Shown in pieces: positions 25,701 to 28,625 of a DNA stretch of 28,625 nucleotides. Location: positions 1 to 28,625 of the IMG/VR virus record IMGVR_UViG_3300021962_000492. One strand, given 5' to 3'. Position numbers and translations under genes: made by a program. Within the stretch, counting starts at the first letter, position 1; each line of letters opens with the position of its first letter. Under the pieces are notes generated by a model. That model was not told the DNA's origin, did no database searches, and saw only the letters and a program-made list of their open reading frames with translations. Origin of the DNA: a virus.

Positions 25701-25891
25701 TGTGTGCTAGAGTATGGAGTATAGTTCCACGCAAATTGACCAGTATCAATTAAAGATACATTGTTTAAATAAGCAGCAACAGCATCGGCTGTAAAGTTTT
25801 TGGTTATTTTATCGTTTTCCCAATCCGTTCCAATCCACCGGTCTAAACCTGTTACATTGGTATCTAAACTGTATGTACTTATACGTGCCAT
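22781..25891 (-). CDS. Collagen-like tail fibre with C1q-like domain and duplicated beta module
   Basis: This 1036-residue fibre has a conserved-looking phage N-terminus (Met-Ala-Arg-Ile-Ser-Thr-Tyr ... Lys-Asn-Phe-Thr-Ala-Asp-Ala-Val) that probably attaches to the virion. Long Gly-Thr-Ser/Gly-Thr-Thr triplet blocks alternate with globular modules: a beta module at about 268-355, a C1q/TNF-like jelly roll at about 500-652 (Ala-Gly-Val-Tyr-Glu-Ile-Gly-Tyr ... Leu-Arg-Lys-Asn-Gly), a second copy of the beta module at about 699-785, and a small domain at about 830-870. Gly-Pro-Thr triplets fill about 872-911. A distinct Trp/Gly-rich tip (912-1036) is the likely receptor-binding end. It is probably a trimer. 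Confidence 0.85.
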   Translation of the reverse strand: MARISTYSLDTNVTGLDRWIGTDWENDKITKNFTADAVAAYLNNVSLIDTGQFAWNYTPYSSTQIQSSKTFAKVGYGANTININNLGGTISVSYLTLAGTVPGTYIQQQWVNKIILVHSPGQPSIYALYRVDSVTQDGNYYLLNLYLIQGVSSNINANASLSFGLFSGVSGSSGSSGTSGTRGTSGTSGTTGTSGTSGTTGTSGTSGTSGTTGTSGTSGTSGTSATSGTSGTSGTSGTSGTNGTGGTSGTSATSGTSGTSGTTGTSGTSGFTGDKYYTTSTSTFTLGSAGTITVGLGLSYTPAQSIIVVYNSSNFQECEVISYNGSTGSLQFAAPTRTVGGGTYSQWIVNLDGASGGDGSSGTSGTSGTSSTSGTSGTTGTSGSSGSSGSSGIDGTFGTSGTSGTSGTAGTTGTSGTSGTSATAGTSGSSGTTGTSGTTGTSGSSGTSATSGSSGTSAVDGTSGTSGVDGTSGTSGTSGTSGTSGSAGTSGRNGIDGSSGAAVSNWYASFSSSQTQIVAGANIPTPITYNTVEISNGITASGSQIQVQHAGVYEIGYSLQIEKTQGTNSEVDIWLRKNGSDILRTDSILGIVSNSSTSLPYVSVITDLATNDYLEIIFYSDSEHVQITAVPAQTTPVAIPAAPSIITNIKQVGVSVASTSGTSGTTGTSGTSATSGTSGTSSTSGTSGTSGTTGTSGTSGNSGDRYATTSVTAFTLGSAGTITVGVGLSYTVAQSIIVVYDANNFQECEVVAYNPLTGSLQFSAPFRTVGSGTYTSWIINLDGASGGDGSSGTSGTSGSSATSGTSGTTGTSGSSGTSGTNGASGPTGPTGAAATIAVGTTTTGAAGTNASVTNSGTSSAAVFNFTIPRGNTGNTGPTGSPGPTGPSGGPGPTGPTGATGPTGPTGPTGPSGGSSTHTVSRAHNINTSWSGAGQVAIYQGDLQGGGTYVCTVYFATNNGNWGVSVSFMFCPFATTYGWGTAGWEYSGLFSGASTSFDWIRFISESNGGASSGIRLAMGYQLTDKGGTLYITCRRIF
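23159..23280 (-). repeat. Gly-Pro-Thr collagen-like coding repeat
   Basis: Nine-base units encoding Gly-Pro-Thr (some Gly-Pro-Ser, Gly-Ala-Thr) lie just before the fibre tip. It is the only proline-rich collagen block in the protein and resembles the GPT tracts of BclA spore fibres. Confidence 0.85.
23421..23540 (-). repeat. Gly-Thr-Ser triplet coding repeat, block 4
   Basis: Imperfect nine-base repeats encode Gly-Ser/Thr-Ser triplets after the second copy of the duplicated beta module. Ala and Asn appear at some X positions. Confidence 0.8.
23537..23795 (-). repeat. Duplicated fibre module, second copy
   Basis: This stretch encodes about 87 residues that match 24826-25088 closely. Shared features include [12 protein letters not shown], Gln-Ser-Ile-Ile-Val-Val-Tyr, Phe-Gln-Glu-Cys-Glu-Val and Leu-Asp-Gly-Ala-Ser-Gly-Gly-Asp-Gly. 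Synonymous and conservative differences show the duplication is not recent. Confidence 0.9.
23795..23925 (-). repeat. Gly-Thr-Ser triplet coding repeat, block 3
   Basis: Nine-base units encode Gly-Thr-Ser/Gly-Thr-Thr/Ala-Thr-Ser triplets between the C1q-like domain and the second beta module. Confidence 0.8.
24405..24830 (-). repeat. Gly-Thr-Ser triplet coding repeat, block 2 (longest)
   Basis: More than 40 Gly-X-Y triplets with mostly Thr and Ser at X and Y lie between the first beta module and the C1q-like domain. Isolated Ala, Asp, Val and Phe break the pattern. Proline is essentially absent. Confidence 0.85.
24826..25088 (-). repeat. Duplicated fibre module, first copy
   Basis: This is the N-terminal copy of the beta module also found at 23537-23795. 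Each copy starts with Gly-Asp-Lys/Arg-Tyr after a triplet block and ends with Gly-Ala-Ser-Gly-Gly-Asp-Gly running into the next triplet block. Confidence 0.9.
25080..25390 (-). repeat. Gly-Thr-Ser triplet coding repeat, block 1
   Basis: About 33 Gly-X-Y triplets follow the fibre's N-terminal attachment domain. Thr at X and Ser at Y dominate. Nine-base unit repetition is clear at DNA level. Confidence 0.85.
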
Positions 25892-25908
25892 CTATTATCT
25901 TTTGGTAG

Positions 25909-26361
25909 TTATTTTACAAAAATACTAACTTTCTCTCTAATATATAAAAAAGACAAAATACCACTTATAGCCATAAACCAAATGACCCATTTAGGTATTT
26001 CATTTTTTGTTACAATTTTTGCAGAATTTGTAACATTAGATAATTGTTTATTACGATACTTTTCACGGTATACTGACTCAATCGAATCAATATCTACTGT
26101 GGCCTGAATCTTGCCCTGTACTGAACGAACTACTACCTTACCTTGTGGTATTCTAATTCGACTATAAAAGTTCGTTAAAATGCCAGAAGAATCGCACGGA
26201 TTTTCAATAGTTAGCGTGTCATGTACTGCGTTAAATTTTGTAATTACTTTGTAATCACGTATCGTATCAATTCGAACAATTTCTTTTGTAACCGTTGCAT
26301 TTTGTAACGGTTTGCAAGATACAATTAATAAAATCGACAATATGAATATTAGATTTTTCAT
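25909..26361 (-). CDS. Unimolecular spanin (u-spanin) candidate
   Basis: This 150-residue protein has a lipoprotein signal: Lys2, a hydrophobic stretch and the lipobox Ile-Val-Ser-Cys16. A periplasmic region follows. Near the end is one membrane segment (about residues 125-141, Trp-Val-Ile-Trp-Phe-Met-Ala-Ile-Ser-Gly-Ile-Leu) and a basic tail. A lipid-anchored N-terminus in the outer membrane plus a C-terminal inner-membrane helix is the topology of a one-protein spanin, which fuses the two membranes in the last lysis step. Its start overlaps the endolysin stop (ATGA), as expected in a lysis cassette. The call is from topology and context, since spanins share little sequence. Confidence 0.72.
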   Translation of the reverse strand: MKNLIFILSILLIVSCKPLQNATVTKEIVRIDTIRDYKVITKFNAVHDTLTIENPCDSSGILTNFYSRIRIPQGKVVVRSVQGKIQATVDIDSIESVYREKYRNKQLSNVTNSAKIVTKNEIPKWVIWFMAISGILSFLYIREKVSIFVK

Positions 26362-26804
26362 TTATGTGTAATATATCTAGTTATCTTTCCTTCTTTGATA
26401 GCATCTAATACTTGCTTGGCTTGCTTGCCACTTGTGTTATAAGACACGTGTATCCAGTCATAACCAAACTCGTTGATGAGCTGATCAAACTCTAAATTAT
26501 TTTTGATGAAATCAAAAATCTCCATATTCTCCTTTCTATTCCCCTGGTCGATATCCAACGCCTCACCTTTCATGTGCTGAGAATTCTTAGCTCCACCAAT
26601 AGCTGTGTTTAATGCTTTGCATCTATAACCACTTGATATATAAATTGGCTTGTTAAAATGTTTCCTAATTGGCTCAAATATCTTTTGAGCCAATTCGATT
26701 AAATTTTCAGTATGCTCTGCATTAGGCATATTATTAATACCATTTCTTTTAGCATACTCAGACCTCGTTACTTCTGCTAGACTCAGGTGTTCTGATAGTT
26801 TCAT
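26358..26804 (-). CDS. Endolysin, peptidase family M15 (VanY / L,D- or D,D-carboxypeptidase-like)
   Basis: This 148-residue zinc peptidase is complete for the small phage M15 fold. It has Ser-Gly-Tyr-Arg61-Cys, then Ser-Gln-His77 with Asp84 (spacing H-x6-D) in Gly-Glu-Ala-Leu-Asp, and Trp-Ile-His119-Val-Ser-Tyr. His77, Asp84 and His119 would bind zinc. The N-terminus Leu-Ser-Glu-His-Leu-Ser-Leu-Ala-Glu-Val-Thr-Arg-Ser is typical of this family and supports the start, even though the gene then overlaps the upstream membrane protein gene by 47 bases. It cuts peptide cross-links in peptidoglycan at lysis. It has no signal peptide, so it needs a holin for access. Confidence 0.88.
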   Translation of the reverse strand: MKLSEHLSLAEVTRSEYAKRNGINNMPNAEHTENLIELAQKIFEPIRKHFNKPIYISSGYRCKALNTAIGGAKNSQHMKGEALDIDQGNRKENMEIFDFIKNNLEFDQLINEFGYDWIHVSYNTSGKQAKQVLDAIKEGKITRYITHK

Positions 26805-27000
26805 TTTTAGAAAATTTAGATGCTGTTGCGTTAATTAAAGAACCCGAGATAATAATGGCCATTAAATCTTGCAAACCATTATTAGATGGGTTATATAGGA
26901 AAGCCCCAAAAACAACAAAAGACCCAATTATAGAAATGAGTCTCGTGTGTGAATATTCGCCTTTAGATTTTAAGAAATCACTTATCTTCGATTGGTTCAT
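26758..27000 (-). CDS. Small membrane protein, holin candidate
   Basis: This 80-residue protein has two hydrophobic stretches, about residues 21-37 (Leu-Ile-Ser-Ile-Ile-Gly-Ser-Phe-Val-Val-Phe-Gly-Ala-Phe) and 46-58 (Leu-Met-Ala-Ile-Ile-Ile-Ser-Gly). A charged N-terminus and a polar C-terminal tail flank them. Small size, two helices and direct overlap with the endolysin gene fit a holin. The tail sequence lies in the 47 bases shared with the endolysin start. It might also be an antiholin partner of the 57-residue protein just upstream. Confidence 0.62.
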   Translation of the reverse strand: MNQSKISDFLKSKGEYSHTRLISIIGSFVVFGAFLYNPSNNGLQDLMAIIISGSLINATASKFSKNETIRTPESSRSNEV

Positions 27001-27151
27001 TTTTCTTTTTTAGCAACATTACCCACTTTGTAATTGTGTAGCCTATGGTCACACCAAGTAAGATAACCTTGAACCAAGACTCAAGATTAGAAAATGACAT
27101 TGCAAATGCCACAAGATTAATTACTCCTAATTTCAAATCTGATTCGTTCAT
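26978..27151 (-). CDS. Very small membrane protein, second holin/antiholin candidate
   Basis: Reading the minus strand gives 57 codons from ATG at 27151 to TGA at 26978. Residues about 10-22 and 29-47 are hydrophobic (Val-Ile-Asn-Leu-Val-Ala-Phe-Ala-Met, then Val-Ile-Leu-Leu-Gly-Val-Thr-Ile-Gly-Tyr), followed by Leu-Leu-Lys-Lys-Lys. The start directly follows the TAA of the 86-residue gene, and the end overlaps the next membrane-protein gene by 23 bases. Two small membrane proteins ahead of an endolysin suggest a holin/antiholin pair. Which is which cannot be told. Confidence 0.6.
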   Translation of the reverse strand: MNESDLKLGVINLVAFAMSFSNLESWFKVILLGVTIGYTITKWVMLLKKKNEPIEDK

Positions 27152-27412
27152 TTACCAAAGAGCGACAATTCCTGTTGCAGTTGTTACTTCTGCGTAAACA
27201 CGCAAAACTTTTACCTGTAAAATCTGTCCAGCAGGAACAGCATTGAATGTAACGATGTCGCCACCAATTGTCATCAATTTAATAATCCCACCTGATCCAG
27301 TGTAAAGAGTACATCCTGTGTTCTCTCCTCCTGATACGCTAGGAATATTATCTGTGTTAGACGGGGTAACGGCAGCGGCACGCCCTGCTTGTGTGTAGTT
27401 TAAAACTCCCAT
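27152..27412 (-). CDS. Spike-base / small virion protein-like
   Basis: This 86-residue protein has the pattern Gly-Gly-Glu-Asn-Thr-Gly ... Leu-Tyr-Thr-Gly-Ser-Gly-Gly ... Thr-Ile-Gly-Gly-Asp-Ile-Val-Thr-Phe-Asn-Ala-Val-Pro-Ala-Gly ... Val-Lys-Val-Leu-Arg-Val-Tyr-Ala ... Thr-Ala-Thr-Gly-Ile-Val-Ala-Leu-Trp. I recognise this from small beta-sheet proteins of many environmental phages, annotated in some as spike-base protein (Rcc01079-type). The structure is probably a small beta sandwich on the virion surface. Its place just before the lysis genes is common for such minor structural genes. Confidence 0.6.
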   Translation of the reverse strand: MGVLNYTQAGRAAAVTPSNTDNIPSVSGGENTGCTLYTGSGGIIKLMTIGGDIVTFNAVPAGQILQVKVLRVYAEVTTATGIVALW

Positions 27413-27413
27413 G

Positions 27414-27548
27414 TTATTTCTTTTTCTTCATTTGGTTTTTCATAGCAGCTTGTGCATTTTCTGCATAGTGCTTACGAGCTCCAGGCTTAAGCTTTTGGTT
27501 GCTTGCCTCTTTGATATCAAACGCTGTCTTTTTAGTTACCTTTTTCAT
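27414..27548 (-). CDS. Small Lys-rich protein (44 aa)
   Basis: Reading the minus strand gives 44 codons, ATG at 27548 to TAA at 27414, just before the 86-residue gene. The protein is strongly basic and ends with Met-Lys-Lys-Lys-Lys. Two neighbours also end in Lys runs. A TATCTTTG promoter-like motif lies upstream. Coding status is supported by tight packing and composition but not by any family. Confidence 0.5.
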   Translation of the reverse strand: MKKVTKKTAFDIKEASNQKLKPGARKHYAENAQAAMKNQMKKKK

Positions 27549-27565
27549 ATTTATTATTTATGTTA

Positions 27566-27573
27566 CAAAGATA
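27566..27573 (-). promoter_or_regulatory. Candidate Bacteroidota -7 element TATCTTTG
   Basis: This is the same eight bases as the motif before the neck gene at 8599. It lies 17 bases before the 44-residue gene and just after the stop of the 45-residue gene, so it could start a transcript covering the spike-base and lysis genes. No clear -33 element seen. Confidence 0.35.
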
Positions 27574-27711
27574 TTACTTTTTTTTCTCTTGCTTTTTAAT
27601 CTTCTTCTCTTGCTTTAACATTTCTTTTGTAGGCTTTTTGCCTGAGCCTTTACTTGCTCTGATGTTATTCCACAAAGAGTTTTCTACTCCTAATTTATTT
27701 AGCTTTTTCAT
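27574..27711 (-). CDS. Small Lys-rich protein (45 aa)
   Basis: Reading the minus strand gives 45 codons, ATG at 27711 to TAA at 27574. It begins Met-Lys-Lys-Leu-Asn-Lys-Leu-Gly-Val-Glu and becomes almost entirely Lys, Glu and Gln toward the end (Lys-Gln-Glu-Lys-Lys). It may bind DNA or RNA or be packaged with DNA, but no family is recognised. Confidence 0.5.
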   Translation of the reverse strand: MKKLNKLGVENSLWNNIRASKGSGKKPTKEMLKQEKKIKKQEKKK

Positions 27712-27830
27712 ATTAAGAACCTTTTACCTATTTTTTAGATGCAGATGCAGTATTTTACTGACTACACTTAATTTTATTTGCCCAATAAACAGCCTACAAT
27801 TTGCACAATGCAATGTTTTTAGCATGACCA
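27711..27830 (-). pseudogene. Decayed tandem copy of the 3' end of the 101-residue gene
   Basis: This segment lines up with 27831-27950 at an offset of exactly 120 bases, about 70-75% identical by eye without gaps. The match covers the stop codon position (TTA at 27713-27715 against 27833-27835) and a shared 13-base block with the Ala-Lys-Asn-Ile-coding bases. In the parental frame the copy reaches a TAG within about a dozen codons and carries small indels, so it no longer encodes the same peptide. It looks like an old tandem duplication now decaying. Confidence 0.65.
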
Positions 27831-27832
27831 AA

Positions 27833-28138
27833 TTAGGATCCTTTTACCCATTTTTTAGATGGCGATGCAGTTTTACTCGGTGACCACTTAACTTTATCTG
27901 CCCAATATGCAGCAGACATTTTACCTTTAGCAATGTTTTTAGCATGACGAGATTTAAAAGCTTCACGTTGACCAGCTGTCTGGTTAGTTTTAACACCTGC
28001 TTGACCAAAGCGAATTAACTTAACTTGGTCACCTTCTTTAGCTAGGACAACATGTGACTTACCACCTGTTGTTTGGCGTTTAGGTTTATTAACACCGGCT
28101 AGTCCATATCGGTCCAACATGTTCTTAATATCTGCCAT
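27833..28138 (-). CDS. Conserved small basic phage protein
   Basis: This 101-residue protein has Val-Lys-Leu-Ile-Arg-Phe-Gly-Gln-Ala-Gly-Val near residue 40 and Lys-Ser-Arg-His-Ala-Lys-Asn-Ile-Ala-Lys-Gly-Lys-Met-Ser-Ala-Ala-Tyr-Trp near residues 63-80. I know this combination from many environmental tailed phages as a conserved small protein without settled function. The strong positive charge suggests nucleic-acid contact or packaging in the head, which is inference. The start shares one base with the upstream stop (TAATG). The last 40 codons are the source of the decayed copy downstream. Confidence 0.7.
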   Translation of the reverse strand: MADIKNMLDRYGLAGVNKPKRQTTGGKSHVVLAKEGDQVKLIRFGQAGVKTNQTAGQREAFKSRHAKNIAKGKMSAAYWADKVKWSPSKTASPSKKWVKGS

Positions 28139-28596
28139 TACTTTTTCTTTTTATTTAATCTAGATGCTGCAGCTTTTTGTGTTGCTTGATTTTTATATCC
28201 ATTAGCCGCAAAATCTTTTGCAATTTTAGAATTTTTAAATGGACCATACAATTCTCCACGTGCTTGAGCAGTATCAGCAAATGCCCATCCCTTTTTAGGG
28301 GCTTCATACCAATCTTTTGGATTACGAGACTTAGTACCTTTTCTATCTTTTGGATAAACTGTTGGAGCTGCGTAATGCTTACCATCTGCTTCAAAACTAG
28401 CCATCTTATGTGTACTAGTTGAGCCATCAGGATTTTGTCTATACTCTCCATCAGCCCAACGCTTAACAACAATTTTTGTTGGATCAGCAGGCATAAAAGC
28501 TGTATATGTTTGTTTAACACGAGTAGCATCTGGCTCAAACTGAGTTTCAGCCAACGGGATACTTGAGTTTCTAACAAATGGTTTTTGTTTGGCCAT
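28138..28596 (-). CDS. Conserved phage protein with virion-associated small domain
   Basis: This 152-residue basic protein holds His-Lys-Met-Ala-Ser-Phe-Glu-Ala-Asp-Gly-Lys-His-Tyr-Ala-Ala-Pro-Thr near residue 63. Ala-Arg-Gly-Glu-Leu-Tyr-Gly-Pro-Phe and Ala-Lys-Asp-Phe-Ala follow near residues 112-129. The order matches a small domain seen across phage proteins (Met-Ala-Ser-x-Glu-x-Asp-Gly-Lys-Tyr-Tyr ... Pro-Thr ... Tyr-x-Phe ... Ala-x-x-Phe-Ala), function unsettled. It ends in four Lys. Both ends are TAATG junctions, so it is coupled to both neighbours. Confidence 0.65.
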   Translation of the reverse strand: MAKQKPFVRNSSIPLAETQFEPDATRVKQTYTAFMPADPTKIVVKRWADGEYRQNPDGSTSTHKMASFEADGKHYAAPTVYPKDRKGTKSRNPKDWYEAPKKGWAFADTAQARGELYGPFKNSKIAKDFAANGYKNQATQKAAASRLNKKKK

Positions 28597-28625
28597 TATT
28601 TTTTCTTTTTAGTTCCTCGAGCACG
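28596..28625 (-). CDS. C-terminal end of an upstream gene (partial)
   Basis: Only the last nine codons and TAA are inside the window, encoding Arg-Ala-Arg-Gly-Thr-Lys-Lys-Lys-Lys. The stop shares its final A with the ATG of the 152-residue gene, the same TAATG junction used elsewhere in this genome. The Lys-rich tail matches the neighbours. The rest lies beyond the window edge. Confidence 0.45.
   Translation of the reverse strand, partial: RARGTKKKK

Noticed and set aside
27724-27825. A 33-codon minus-strand frame with a CxxC motif (His-Cys-Ala-Asn-Cys), reminiscent of a small zinc finger
   Set aside because: It lies inside the decayed tandem copy in a frame different from the parent gene, has only one CxxC pair and no start context, so chance is the better explanation.
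1-28625. tRNA genes, integrase or attachment sites
   Set aside because: Nearly all bases are coding and no cloverleaf, recombinase motif or paired att-like repeat was seen; absence from this window says nothing about the rest of the genome.

Overview
The window is part of a tailed-phage genome (or a closely related prophage), most likely infecting a member of the Bacteroidota. Evidence for the host: a BACON domain in a tail protein, an AT-rich sequence, no obvious Shine-Dalgarno sites, and several TAnnTTTG motifs (the Bacteroidota -7 element) in the few intergenic gaps. The block TerL - portal - acidic scaffold-like protein - major capsid protein - neck proteins - very large tail protein resembles the structural module of crAss-like podoviruses. 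That placement is by family resemblance only; no database search was run. No replication, integration or tRNA genes were seen.

Almost everything is on the minus strand and is read from right to left. The right end (28625-27414) holds small basic proteins, several ending in lysine runs, plus a decayed tandem copy of one gene end. Next come a spike-base-like protein (27152-27412) and a compact lysis cassette: two small membrane proteins (holin candidates), an M15 peptidase endolysin and a one-protein spanin. A 1036-residue collagen-like tail fibre (22781-25891), a small phage protein and a prolyl-hydroxylase-like 2OG-Fe(II) oxygenase follow. The only plus-strand gene (18920-21781) is a three-module glycosyltransferase whose C-terminal third looks like a TibC-type protein O-heptosyltransferase. 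It diverges from a DUF6165-like gene.

The left half is the head and tail block: small proteins, a GroES-like protein, a second 2OG oxygenase, TerL, portal, scaffold-like protein and MCP. A capsid-adjacent protein flanked by two strong terminators comes next, then two neck proteins and a 1384-residue tail protein with a BACON domain and Thr-rich tails. The block ends with an unrecognised 762-residue protein and a glycosyltransferase cut by the left edge. Many junctions are TAATG or ATGA overlaps, suggesting translational coupling.

The most interesting reading is that the phage carries its own virion-decoration machinery: protein O-glycosylation and perhaps hydroxylation. The likely acceptors are its unusually Ser/Thr-rich surface proteins, namely the GTS/GPT collagen-like fibre and the Thr-rich tail of the BACON protein. 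This is inference from gene content and needs direct testing.
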